A DNA stretch of 7,484 bases from RGIG3009 sp045578425 (GTDB lineage Bacteria > Bacillota > Clostridia > Oscillospirales > Acutalibacteraceae), in assembly GCA_045578425.1 (NCBI GenBank), contig JAZNKF010000064.1, forward strand, positions 1 to 7,484, in the 5' to 3' direction. The notes under the pieces were generated by a model. It made no database searches and was not told the origin of the DNA. It saw only the letters and a list, made by a program, of their open reading frames with translations. Below are positions 1-6,611 of this stretch, piece by piece. Made by a program: the position numbers and the translations under genes. Numbering within the stretch: the first letter of the stretch is position 1; each line of letters starts with the position of its first letter.

Positions 1-27
1 TATACCGATACGCACCGGTTTTGTCAA
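1..27 (-). promoter_or_regulatory. Outward-facing SigA-type promoter, cut by the window edge
   Basis: On the minus strand a perfect TTGACA -35 box lies at 22-27. Exactly 17 nt later the strand reads TATA at 4-1, which would be the first four bases of a -10 box cut off by the window edge. An A-run (minus strand of 32-37) lies just upstream of the -35, like an UP element. The promoter sits beyond the terminator at 78-105, so it should drive a separate minus-strand gene to the left of the window. The last two -10 bases are unseen. Confidence 0.6.
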
Positions 28-77
28 TATCTTTTTTGAAATTCCGATACTTTTTTTAAAATTAGAAAAAGCAGACA

Positions 78-105
78 AACGGAGTGCCGTGTACGGCACT
101 CCGTT
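78..105 (-). terminator. Rho-independent terminator after the P-loop gene
   Basis: Perfect 12-bp stem (78-89 with 94-105) with a 4-nt loop, GC-rich in the middle. On the minus strand it is followed by TTTGTCTGCTTTTTC, so the U-run is interrupted but present. It begins 12 bases past the stop codon of the gene at 118-531 and would close the pgi/P-loop transcript. Confidence 0.8.
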
Positions 106-117
106 ATCGAGGATTCG

Positions 118-531
118 TTAAATTGCTTGTGCCAATTCCAAGATTTTCGCCGAAATTTCATCTGCCGATGCGGAAACCGACATCACGATTCGAATTTCCG
201 ATTTTTTGCACAGTTCGTTCAGTTTTTCAACAAACGTCAACAAGCCTTCTTTGTCACAACCGATTTTCAAAGTGGAATCCACGAAAATATCGGTGATATC
301 GTAGTTGCCGGCGCACATACCGGCAACAAAGCCGTAAAAACTATCAAACCCGCTGACAGCATATTCGTCCGCAGCAACCAAGCGAACCTTATGGTTTAAG
401 TTGTAGGTCAAGGTGTTATCCTTTTCAATAAAGACAATGTTGCCTTTGGACTGCGCAACCGCTTCGTTGCACATATCCATCAATCGTTTGGTTTTGCCGG
501 AGCCTTTGTGTCCGAGGATTAAAGTAATCAT
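118..531 (-). CDS. Small P-loop NTPase-like protein, function unknown
   Basis: 137 residues. The protein opens directly with a beta strand and a textbook Walker A motif, GHKGSGKT (residues 7-14). A hydrophobic strand ending in aspartate (IFVD, 82-85, followed by ST) is a good Walker B candidate. No signal peptide or membrane segment is visible. It is shorter than most complete P-loop enzymes and has no nucleotide-kinase lid or recognisable partner domain. I recognise the fold only. Similar small clostridial proteins are often labelled 'ATP-binding' or 'twitching motility PilT-like', but I see no other PilT hallmark. The start is well supported: GGGAGG lies 7-8 nt before the ATG (on + as cctccc, 539-544). 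It lies 65 bp downstream of pgi on the same strand, with no strong terminator between, and is followed by a terminator, so it is probably the second gene of a pgi operon. The link to PGI is positional only. Confidence 0.8.
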   Translation of the reverse strand: MITLILGHKGSGKTKRLMDMCNEAVAQSKGNIVFIEKDNTLTYNLNHKVRLVAADEYAVSGFDSFYGFVAGMCAGNYDITDIFVDSTLKIGCDKEGLLTFVEKLNELCKKSEIRIVMSVSASADEISAKILELAQAI

Positions 532-555
532 TAAAATTCCTCCCAGTATATATTA

Positions 556-572
556 ACCGTCTGCAAGACGGT
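556..572 (-). other. Small perfect hairpin in the pgi to P-loop gene spacer
   Basis: ACCGTCT (556-562) and AGACGGT (566-572) form a perfect 7-bp stem with a 3-nt loop. On the minus strand it is followed by TAATATATAC rather than a U-run, so it is at best a weak or partial terminator. It could also be an mRNA 3'-end or processing structure between the two cistrons. Confidence 0.4.
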
Positions 573-596
573 CACTGCCGTTGTTTTGTTTGCCCG

Positions 597-1937
597 TTAG
601 TTTCCCAGTCGTTTTTCCAAAACAGCTTTTTGGTCCTCGTAGCCGGGTTTGCCAAGCAAGGCAAACATGTTCTTTTTATATTCCTCCACACCGGGTTGGT
701 TGAAAGGATTAACGCCTAACAAATACCCCGATATAGCACAAGCCTTTTCAAAGAAGTACAGCAAATAACCCAGTTCGTGTTCCGAAACCGTGGGAACATG
801 CAATACCATGTTGGGTGTTCCGCCGTCGGTATGTGCAAGCACAGTACCCTCAAAAGCTTTTTGATTGATTTGTGCCATGGTGGAACCCGCAAGAAAATTC
901 AACCCATCAATGTTTTGGGCATCCTCCCCTATTACCATGTTCACCGGTGACTCATCAATTAACACCACGGTTTCTGCTAAAATATTGCTGCCGTCTTGCA
1001 CAAACTGACCAAGCGAATGCAAATCGGTCGAGAAGATAACCGAAGCGGGAAACAGCCCCTTACCGTCTTTTCCTTCGCTTTCGCCGTACAATTGTTTCCA
1101 CCATTCGGACATTAAGGCGTAACGCGGTTCGTAACTGACCATCAATTCTACCGCACGACCTTTTCGATGCAAAATATTTCGCAACGCGGCATAACGATAG
1201 CAATCGTTTTGCATAACATCGGGATTGAAAAGCGCGTTTTGCGCCTCGGCAGCACCTGCCATAAGTGTGTCAATATCGCAGCCCGCCACCGCAATCGGCA
1301 GCAAGCCAACCGCTGTTAATACGGAAAAACGACCGCCCACATCATCCGGTACCACAAACGTTTCATACCCTTCGCAATCCGCAAAGTTTTTGAGAGTGCC
1401 TTTTGCTTTATCCGTGGTCACGTAAATGCGACGACGCGCTTCTTCCCTGCCTACGGTTTTTTCCAAATACTCACGGAATACGCGAAAAGCAATCGCCGGT
1501 TCGGTCGTTGTGCCGGATTTGGAAATCACGTTGATAGATACGCGGCGTCCTTTACAAAGTTGCAATAATTCCGAAAGAGCCGCCGAACTGATGCTGTTGC
1601 CCGCAAAATATACGTCCGGTGTGTTCTTGGGAAGATTATTGTATAACGGGGATTTCAAGAACTCAATCACCGCACGGGCGCCCAAATAGGAACCGCCAAT
1701 GCCAATGGCAATAAACACATCGGTATCTTGTTGAATACGTTTTGCCGCTTGCTTGATACGGGCAAATTCTTCTTTATCGTAATCTGTCGGTAAAGTAAGC
1801 CAGCCGAGATAATCATTTCCCAAGCCGGTGCCGGTGTGAAGCAGTTCGTGCGCTACCGTAACCTGCGGTTGCAACCCTTGCAATTCATGTTCACTTACAA
1901 AATCTTTTAAATACCGTGTATCTAATGAAACAGCCAT
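597..1937 (-). CDS. pgi: Glucose-6-phosphate isomerase
   Basis: 446 residues, a normal length for the shorter Bacillota PGI form (E. coli's is about 550). It interconverts glucose-6-phosphate and fructose-6-phosphate in the cytosol, for glycolysis and gluconeogenesis. Visible landmarks in order: GIGGSYLGAR (79-88); the sugar-phosphate loop SKSGTTTEP (139-147); family signature 1, VGGRFS (200-205); the catalytic-glutamate segment YGESEGKDGKG (284-294); a conserved histidine in DLHSLGQ (H307); and signature 2, NPFNQPGVEEYK (410-421), ending in the active-site lysine. The family motifs I checked are present, so I infer an active enzyme. The start ATG at 1935-1937 has GGAGG six bases upstream (on + cctcc, 1944-1948). 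A good promoter lies at 1968-1996. The small P-loop gene follows after 65 bp. The carboxypeptidase gene upstream has no clear terminator, so some read-through into pgi is possible. Confidence 0.98.
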   Translation of the reverse strand: MAVSLDTRYLKDFVSEHELQGLQPQVTVAHELLHTGTGLGNDYLGWLTLPTDYDKEEFARIKQAAKRIQQDTDVFIAIGIGGSYLGARAVIEFLKSPLYNNLPKNTPDVYFAGNSISSAALSELLQLCKGRRVSINVISKSGTTTEPAIAFRVFREYLEKTVGREEARRRIYVTTDKAKGTLKNFADCEGYETFVVPDDVGGRFSVLTAVGLLPIAVAGCDIDTLMAGAAEAQNALFNPDVMQNDCYRYAALRNILHRKGRAVELMVSYEPRYALMSEWWKQLYGESEGKDGKGLFPASVIFSTDLHSLGQFVQDGSNILAETVVLIDESPVNMVIGEDAQNIDGLNFLAGSTMAQINQKAFEGTVLAHTDGGTPNMVLHVPTVSEHELGYLLYFFEKACAISGYLLGVNPFNQPGVEEYKKNMFALLGKPGYEDQKAVLEKRLGN

Positions 1938-1967
1938 GCTAAGCCTCCGTACTTCTCTGTTGTCTTT

Positions 1968-1996
1968 ATTTTACAATATTTCCGTACCGATTGCAA
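1968..1996 (-). promoter_or_regulatory. pgi promoter
   Basis: The minus strand reads TTGCAA (1991-1996), a 17-nt spacer, then TAAAAT (1968-1973). These match the SigA consensus at 4/6 and 5/6 with ideal spacing. It ends about 30 bp before the pgi start codon, and the pgi ribosome-binding site lies in between. A-tracts further upstream (2010-2047) may strengthen it. Confidence 0.65.
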
Positions 1997-2009
1997 CCGC
2001 TACCGTGGA

Positions 2010-2047
2010 TTTTTTTGTGATTTTTTAAAATTTTTCTCAACTTTTTT
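2010..2047 (-). promoter_or_regulatory. Helically phased A-tracts upstream of the pgi promoter
   Basis: On the minus strand four A-runs of 5-7 bases occur at 2010-2016, 2021-2026, 2031-2035 and 2042-2047. Their centres are about 10.5, 9.5 and 11.5 bp apart. A-tracts repeated once per helical turn are known to bend DNA, and here the bend would lie upstream of the pgi -35 box. The stretch also fills the dac-pgi spacer, where no dac terminator was found. Confidence 0.4.
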
Positions 2048-2074
2048 CGCGTGGTCGTGTCATACTTTGTCGTT

Positions 2075-3304
2075 TTATCGACACGCCGAACGAAGCAAGC
2101 GTACAAAGGCAACACCAAAACGTAATTTTTTCACTTCGTTTTTGGCCCGCACGGGATATACCGCTGCGGTTTCACCGTCTTTTTTTACCGTCACCGTTCC
2201 TACAATTTGACCTTTTGCTACCGGTGCCTCTACATCAGCAGCCAGTTCAACCGTACATATCATTTTCTTTTCTTCGCCTTTTTTGAGCAATAACGGTGAA
2301 GGAGAATCCACCTCTGTTCCCACCGCTTCTTCCTCACCATGCAACACAGGAACTGCGGTCAGTGTCGACGGGTCTATTTGCGGTGTATATAAAGTATAGT
2401 TAGCAAACCCGTAATCCAACAGTTTCCGTGCGCCACCAAAGCGCTCATCGGTAGTGGAGCACCCCAAAATCACGGCACCTAAGGACAATCCGTTTCGTTC
2501 TGCAGTTGCCGACAAATTGTGTCCCGCCGTCGACGTCGTACCGGTTTTAAGTCCGGTAATTCCTTCATAAAAACGCACCAATTTGTTGGTATTGACCAGT
2601 TGTGACTTGCCATCGCGTAACGTGTCCATCCAAATGGTTGTATATTGTTTGATGGTCGGATGTTTCATGAGTTCACATGACATCAACGCGACATCGTATG
2701 CGGTGGAATAGGCTTCGTCATTCAAACCGCTGCAATCCAAAAAATGCGTGTTATTCATGCCCAGTTCCGCGGCACGCGCATTCATGCGCTGCACAAATTC
2801 TTCCACAGACCCGCAAATGTGTTCCGCCAAAGCAGCACAAGCATCGTTTGCCGAAACGACTGCCGCCGCTTTCACCAAATCGTGAACGCTCATTACCTCG
2901 CCCGGTTCCAACCAAATTTGCGAGCCGCCCATGGATGCCGCCTGTGGCGAACACGTCACCGAATCCGTCAGCGAAATCAAGCCGTTATCCAGTGCTTCCA
3001 TTACGAGTAACAAGGTCATCACTTTCGTCACCGAGGCAATAGGGAGTTTTTCGTGTTCGTTTTTCTTAAACAGTACCGTACCCGATGCAAAATCCATTAA
3101 CACAGCGGATTTACCGCCTACCGTCAAGGTTGTTCCCGCAACAGTCGGCACGGTATCTTTGTCATCAACACCATTCCACGCCATCAATTCCGAAGCCGTT
3201 TCACCCGATTCTTCTTCAAAAAATACAACCTTTGCCTGTGCGGGTATCGAAAGCAGCCATACCGCGCACAACATAACAGCGATTATGCGTTTAAAACTTT
3301 TCAT
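2075..3304 (-). CDS. D-alanyl-D-alanine carboxypeptidase (DacA/DacF type, PBP5 family)
   Basis: 409 residues. A secreted serine DD-peptidase that removes the terminal D-alanine of peptidoglycan pentapeptides and so limits cross-linking. Residues 1-24 form a signal peptide (basic MKSFKR, hydrophobic core, AQA cleavage motif). The peptidase S11 domain carries all three active-site motifs: SVTK (91-94, nucleophile S91 and K94), SAN (151-153) and KTG (253-255). After about residue 310 comes a beta-rich PBP5-like C-terminal domain. The tail, roughly 388-409, is basic and amphipathic, as in family members that anchor to the outer face of the membrane. I chose the ATG at 3304 because AAGGAGG lies 9 nt upstream. 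An in-frame GTG at 3313 overlaps that ribosome-binding site and would add only three residues. The gene follows the prs terminator. I see no convincing promoter and no clear terminator of its own. Whether it is the vegetative or the sporulation-type paralogue cannot be decided here. Confidence 0.95.
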   Translation of the reverse strand: MKSFKRIIAVMLCAVWLLSIPAQAKVVFFEEESGETASELMAWNGVDDKDTVPTVAGTTLTVGGKSAVLMDFASGTVLFKKNEHEKLPIASVTKVMTLLLVMEALDNGLISLTDSVTCSPQAASMGGSQIWLEPGEVMSVHDLVKAAAVVSANDACAALAEHICGSVEEFVQRMNARAAELGMNNTHFLDCSGLNDEAYSTAYDVALMSCELMKHPTIKQYTTIWMDTLRDGKSQLVNTNKLVRFYEGITGLKTGTTSTAGHNLSATAERNGLSLGAVILGCSTTDERFGGARKLLDYGFANYTLYTPQIDPSTLTAVPVLHGEEEAVGTEVDSPSPLLLKKGEEKKMICTVELAADVEAPVAKGQIVGTVTVKKDGETAAVYPVRAKNEVKKLRFGVAFVRLLRSACR

Positions 3305-3332
3305 AAAAAGCACCCTCCTTATCGATAAATGT

Positions 3333-3360
3333 TTATGCGCTCATAAGAGAGGGTTATGCG
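3333..3360. repeat. Pair of TTATGCG direct repeats before the carboxypeptidase gene
   Basis: TTATGCG occurs at 3333-3339 and 3354-3360 on the plus strand, 21 bp apart start to start (two helical turns). They lie between the prs terminator and the ribosome-binding site of the carboxypeptidase gene. This is a possible regulator site, but two 7-mers could arise by chance. Confidence 0.2.
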
Positions 3361-3361
3361 T

Positions 3362-3397
3362 AAAAAATAACGGTACACCTTTTGGATGTACCGTTAT
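3362..3397 (-). terminator. Rho-independent terminator of prs
   Basis: An 11-bp perfect stem (3367-3377 with 3387-3397) is extended by CC/GG around a one-base bulge and closed by an AAAA loop. On the minus strand a run of six T follows (3362-3367, the last overlapping the stem foot). It starts 10 bases past the prs stop codon. Confidence 0.88.
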
Positions 3398-3406
3398 CAT
3401 CATAAC

Positions 3407-4564
3407 TTATTTGCGGCTTTCGAGAAGCTTTTTAATTTTTTCGTGCGAATCCACAATTTTGCTGACCGAAACGTCGTGGTTGAGCGAAGCAATAAAGTAA
3501 GCAATATATTTGGAAACGTCCACTTCGCAGAACCATTCGCGTTTTTTGAGTTCGTCTGAGCGATAAGTCAAGTTGGTACCCAAAACGCCAGTGATGACAC
3601 CATCGGCAAACGCTTGATCGAATTTTTCCAAACCGTTGGTGAAAATCGCGTATGTAGCATAAGCAAAAATGCGGTTAGCCTTACGCTTTTTGAGTTCATA
3701 CGCAATGTCCAACATAGATTCACCGGAGGAAATGATATCGTCGGCAATAAACACGTCTTTGCCCTCTACCGAGTCACCCAAATATTCATGGGCAATAATC
3801 GGGTTACGGCCATTAACTACGTGTGCATAGTCGCGGCGTTTGTAGAACATGCCAAGGTCCACACCCAAGGTAGAAGCGTAGTACATGTTGCGGTTCATAG
3901 CGCCTTCGTCGGGGCTGACAATCATTAAATGGTCGCGATCGGGATGTAAATCGGGATAGCGACGGAACAACGCTTTAAGAGTTTGATAAGCGGGAATCAC
4001 GTTATCAAAGCCCATCAACGGCACAGCGTTTTGCACGCGGGCATCGTGCGCATCAAAGGTGATGATGTTAGAAACACCCATGCGTTCGAGTTCTTGCAAT
4101 GCAACAGCACAGTCAAGCGATTCGCGGTAATTGCGGCGATGTTGACGACCGCCGAACAAAATCGGCATAATCACGTTGATGCGGTGTGCTTTACCGCCTG
4201 CTGCTTGAATCAAGCGTTTTAAATCTTGGAAATGGTCATCGGGCGACATGCAGTTTTGTTGACCAAAGATGTTATACTTCACATTATAGTTACCTACGTC
4301 CACCAAAATGAATAAGTCATCGCCGCGGATACTGGATTTGATCAGACCTTTACCATCACCCGAGGAGAATCGAGGACATTCTGCAGGAATTAAAAACGTA
4401 TCAGTCGGCACGCCGCCTTTTGCCGCCCAATCCGTTAAGTAATAATCGATTTTTGCCGCCAACTCTTCGGTACCCGGTTGTGCAATAATGCTCAACGGCG
4501 CCACTTGATTCGGCATGGTGAAAATGGTTTCACTTTTAAATTCTTCTGCCATAATTGTTGCCAT
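3407..4564 (-). CDS. prs: Ribose-phosphate pyrophosphokinase (PRPP synthetase), long form
   Basis: 385 residues. Makes phosphoribosyl pyrophosphate from ribose-5-phosphate and ATP for purine, pyrimidine, histidine, tryptophan and NAD synthesis in the cytosol. Family landmarks: MPILFGGRQHRRNYRESL (133-150, equivalent to the canonical MPYFGYARQDRK region), DAHD (171-174), VSPDEGAMNR (216-225), the catalytic-loop KRR (242-244) and the PRPP-binding loop DDIISSGES (275-283). Several differ from the classical enzyme: DAHD for DLH, SSGES for DTxGT, and an N-terminal half longer than in the usual ~315-residue proteins. This points to the divergent long Prs type that I associate with Clostridia. The annotated ATG at 4562-4564 has GAAGGG directly abutting it, which is too close to work. 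The ATG four codons later (4552) has the same motif about 12 nt upstream and may be the real start. It is divergent from hflX, with its own promoter and terminator. Confidence 0.93.
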   Translation of the reverse strand: MATIMAEEFKSETIFTMPNQVAPLSIIAQPGTEELAAKIDYYLTDWAAKGGVPTDTFLIPAECPRFSSGDGKGLIKSSIRGDDLFILVDVGNYNVKYNIFGQQNCMSPDDHFQDLKRLIQAAGGKAHRINVIMPILFGGRQHRRNYRESLDCAVALQELERMGVSNIITFDAHDARVQNAVPLMGFDNVIPAYQTLKALFRRYPDLHPDRDHLMIVSPDEGAMNRNMYYASTLGVDLGMFYKRRDYAHVVNGRNPIIAHEYLGDSVEGKDVFIADDIISSGESMLDIAYELKKRKANRIFAYATYAIFTNGLEKFDQAFADGVITGVLGTNLTYRSDELKKREWFCEVDVSKYIAYFIASLNHDVSVSKIVDSHEKIKKLLESRK

Positions 4565-4587
4565 CCCTTCACTAACTTTTTACATTA

Positions 4588-4621
4588 GTTATACTATAAC
4601 ACATATTTCGACAAATGGGAA
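4588..4621 (-). promoter_or_regulatory. prs promoter with a palindrome over the -10 box
   Basis: The minus strand reads TTCCCA (4616-4621), 17 nt, then TATAGT (4593-4598): 4/6 and 5/6 matches to the SigA consensus with ideal spacing. A perfect palindrome with 6-bp arms, GTTATACTATAAC (4588-4600), covers the -10 box. It could be an operator or simply reflect the AT-rich box. Confidence 0.5.
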
Positions 4622-4670
4622 TAAAAACTTTGACTTTCTTGAAATTTTTCTCTTTTTTTCGCATACACTA

Positions 4671-4700
4671 TGGACTTTTTGCAGAAAAATAGTATACAAT
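4671..4700 (+). promoter_or_regulatory. hflX promoter candidate
   Basis: TGGACT (4671-4676) is followed after 16 nt by TATACA (4693-4698), or after 18 nt by TACAAT (4695-4700). Each half matches the SigA consensus reasonably. The -10 ends about 28 bp before the hflX start codon. It faces away from the prs promoter within the same 160-bp divergent spacer. Confidence 0.5.
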
Positions 4701-4727
4701 GTGAGAAAGAAACCGTTGGAGGTTATT

Positions 4728-5993
4728 ATGAAAGCGTTATTCCAAACCAATTTTTCCGAAGAAGAATACCGCGAACGCGCATGGCTGGTATCGGTGGATA
4801 CCGGCGAATTTGACGTGGAAGTATCGTTGGATGAACTGGAAGAATTGGCAGATACCGCCGGTGCTGACTGCATCGGTCGATTGGTACAAAAGCGCGAAGC
4901 ACCCGACAAAGCCACCTGCCTTGGGCAAGGACGGTTGGAAGAACTTGCCTTGCTTTGCGAAAATACGGAAGCGGATTTGGTGATTTTTGATTGCGAACTC
5001 ACCGCTACACAGCAACGCAATTTAGAAGACGTTCTCCCCTGCCGTGTGGTTGACCGCACCATGCTCATTTTGGATATTTTTGCCGGCCGTGCCCGCTCGT
5101 CAGAGGGAAGGTTGCAGGTGGAACTGGCACAGTTACAATACCTACTGCCCCGTTTAGCGGGGCAAGGTACCGCACTTTCCCGATTGGGCGGCGGTATAGG
5201 CACACGCGGCCCCGGTGAAACGAAGTTGGAAAGCGACAAACGTCATATTCGCCGCCGTATTCAATCGTTGCGCGAACAATTAAAAAGCGTGGAAGAACAA
5301 CGCGAACGCCGCCGAGAGCGCCGCCGCAAAGATAATGTGCAAACGGTTGCCATTGTTGGGTACACCAACGCCGGAAAATCTACCTTGATGAACCGCTTGA
5401 CCACCGCAGGGGTATTGGCAGAAGATAAATTGTTTGCCACGCTGGATACCACTTCCCGTGCCTTGAAACTTCCCGATGGGCGCAACGTTTTACTCATTGA
5501 CACGGTTGGCTTTGTGCGACGATTGCCGCACCATTTGGTAGATGCTTTCCGTTCCACGTTGGAAGAAGCGGTAGAAGCCGATGTAATTTTGAATTTGTGC
5601 GACAGTTCTTCTCCCGATGCTGCGGAACATTTGACAGTCACTCGCCAGCTGCTTTCTCAACTCGGTTGTACGGACACGCCGATTATCACCGTGTTTAACA
5701 AATGCGACTTGCCACCCGCGCTATCATTATCCGACCCCGACGGTGCGGTGTGTATCAGTGCTGTCAGCGGAAAAGGGATTGACGACTTGTTGCAACGCAT
5801 TGCCGAAGCGTTACCACCCGATCGAAAACGCGTTACCATTCTTTTCCCGTTCCGTTTGGGTGCCTTGGCAGAGGAATGTCGCAAAGAGGGTGCCGTAGAA
5901 AGCGAAGAATACGTGGAAAACGGATTGCTCATGACCGTCACGCTTGGTGCACGGCTCCTGGAAATCACCAAGCCCTATCAAATAGAAGCGTAA
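4728..5993 (+). CDS. hflX: GTPase HflX
   Basis: 421 residues. A ribosome-associated GTPase of the Obg-HflX group, known to bind the 50S subunit and to split or rescue stalled ribosomes under stress. The N-terminal HflX domain (about 1-160) holds DCELTATQQRNLE (88-100) and the strongly conserved block ARSSEGRLQVELAQLQYLLP (122-141). A glycine-rich stretch, GGGIGTRGPGETKLESDKR, leads into a charged coiled coil (about 165-203). The G domain follows: G1 GYTNAGKST (211-219), G3 DTVGF (258-262), G4 NKCD (324-327) and G5 SAVSGKG (344-350). A short C-terminal domain ends the protein. Length and motifs are normal, so it should be active. The start is the ATG at 4728, five bases after TTGGAGG (4716-4722). 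The frame stays open upstream to 4515, but that stretch crosses the promoter region and has no ribosome-binding site. It has its own promoter and converges on the 125-residue gene downstream. Confidence 0.97.
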   Translation: MKALFQTNFSEEEYRERAWLVSVDTGEFDVEVSLDELEELADTAGADCIGRLVQKREAPDKATCLGQGRLEELALLCENTEADLVIFDCELTATQQRNLEDVLPCRVVDRTMLILDIFAGRARSSEGRLQVELAQLQYLLPRLAGQGTALSRLGGGIGTRGPGETKLESDKRHIRRRIQSLREQLKSVEEQRERRRERRRKDNVQTVAIVGYTNAGKSTLMNRLTTAGVLAEDKLFATLDTTSRALKLPDGRNVLLIDTVGFVRRLPHHLVDAFRSTLEEAVEADVILNLCDSSSPDAAEHLTVTRQLLSQLGCTDTPIITVFNKCDLPPALSLSDPDGAVCISAVSGKGIDDLLQRIAEALPPDRKRVTILFPFRLGALAEECRKEGAVESEEYVENGLLMTVTLGARLLEITKPYQIEA

Positions 5994-6028
5994 AAAAGCG
6001 GTGTACCCTGTTGGGTACACCGCTTTTT
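5993..6028. terminator. Bidirectional terminator between hflX and the convergent 125-residue gene
   Basis: A perfect 11-bp GC-rich stem (5998-6008 with 6013-6023) with a TGTT loop is flanked by A5/T5 on the two sides. On the plus strand it ends in TTTTT after hflX, and its foot overlaps the last base of the hflX stop codon. Read on the minus strand it ends in TTTTTT, about 50 bp past the stop of the gene at 6077-6454. It can serve both convergent genes. Confidence 0.92.
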
Positions 6029-6076
6029 GTCATTCGTGTCCGAAAAAGAACTGGGTGAAAACCGAGGATTTTATAG

Positions 6077-6454
6077 CTATAATAACTTCTTATCGGTTGG
6101 ATGTTCTTGCAACCAATTCTCTAACCAAATTTTATTACCATACCCATCAACAGAATTCTTCTTGCTTGCTTTATAAATAATATTCAAAGCCTCTTTCCGA
6201 ATATCATCTTCAAATTGCATAACCTCTAAAATATGATGAGCAACCCAAATTCTAACATCATCATTGTCGTGCGTTAAAAGTTTTGAAAATTCAAATTTTA
6301 GTTCGGGAGATTTTTCATGAATTTGTAAAGCGATACTTCTCATTCTGGTTGCATATCTATTATGTTTTGCAACTGACTTTTTGTCACCATAGGTTTCTTT
6401 TGTTTCGTTAGCAATCCACAATGTTTTTTCCAAATATTCTTCAATTAAACTCAT
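6077..6454 (-). CDS. Hypothetical protein, DUF2019/HEAT-like helical
   Basis: 125 residues, predicted mostly helical, soluble, with no signal peptide or membrane segment. The pattern of its middle resembles, by eye, small DUF2019 proteins: AKHNRYATRMRSIALQI (29-45), then LLTHDNDDVRIWVAHHILEV (59-78). DUF2019 members are short HEAT-repeat-like helical proteins of unknown function. The C-terminal tail (SKKNSVDGYGNKIWLENWLQ) is not typical of that family as I remember it. The start has AGAGGTGA just upstream of the ATG, and a promoter candidate lies at 6474-6502. Codon choice is clearly more A/T-rich than in the housekeeping genes to the left, suggesting a different origin. It ends in the terminator shared with hflX. 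Small helical proteins like this are sometimes immunity proteins for secreted toxins, but nothing here proves it. Confidence 0.75.
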   Translation of the reverse strand: MSLIEEYLEKTLWIANETKETYGDKKSVAKHNRYATRMRSIALQIHEKSPELKFEFSKLLTHDNDDVRIWVAHHILEVMQFEDDIRKEALNIIYKASKKNSVDGYGNKIWLENWLQEHPTDKKLL

Positions 6455-6473
6455 AAACTCACCTCTTGGGTTA

Positions 6474-6502
6474 AGTATATGCTTGTGTTAAATTGGGAAC
6501 AA
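6474..6502 (-). promoter_or_regulatory. Promoter candidate for the 125-residue gene
   Basis: The minus strand reads TTGTTC (6497-6502), 17 nt, then TATACT (6474-6479). The -10 matches the consensus at 5/6 and the -35 at only 3/6. The -35 lies right against the outer end of the inverted-repeat element at 6508, so an insertion there may have changed the upstream context. Confidence 0.4.
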
Positions 6503-6507
6503 AATTA

Positions 6508-6611
6508 GCCTCCCTTGCCCTAAAGGGAGGGGGACCGCAAAGGCGCCCTTGCCTAAAAGGAGCTGGCAAAACCGTAGGTTTTGACTGAGGGATACTTAGC
6601 GGTGGAGGGAT
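6508..6611 (+). repeat. Left arm of the inverted repeat (three hairpins)
   Basis: From outside inward: hairpin 1, CCTCCCTT/AAGGGAGG with a 6-nt loop (6509-6530); hairpin 2, degenerate, core CCTT/AAGG (6547-6560); hairpin 3, CAAAACC GTA GGTTTTG (6567-6583, perfect 7 bp). The inner end is GGAGGGAT (6604-6611). The last codons and stop of the nuclease gene lie inside this arm, read on the minus strand. Confidence 0.75.

Noticed and set aside
2041..2074. Terminator for the carboxypeptidase gene
   Set aside because: Only a 4-bp stem at the stop codon is visible, and the following minus-strand sequence is A-rich rather than U-rich.
2931..3500. 189-codon plus-strand open frame over dac and the dac-prs spacer
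   Set aside because: It is antisense to a clear carboxypeptidase gene, crosses the prs terminator, and has no ribosome-binding site or recognisable domain.
4515..4727. Extended N-terminus for HflX (frame open back to 4515)
   Set aside because: It crosses the divergent promoter region and the prs 5' end. The ATG at 4728 has an ideal TTGGAGG site and gives the normal family length and N-terminus.
4589..5239. 216-codon minus-strand open frame opposite hflX
   Set aside because: It is serine-rich, low-complexity translation of the antisense of a conserved gene, with no start signals.
6071..6082. TTATAGCTATAA palindrome at the end of the 125-residue gene
   Set aside because: It is a short AT-only type palindrome that includes the stop codon, likely by chance, and the real terminator is the GC-rich hairpin at 5998-6023.
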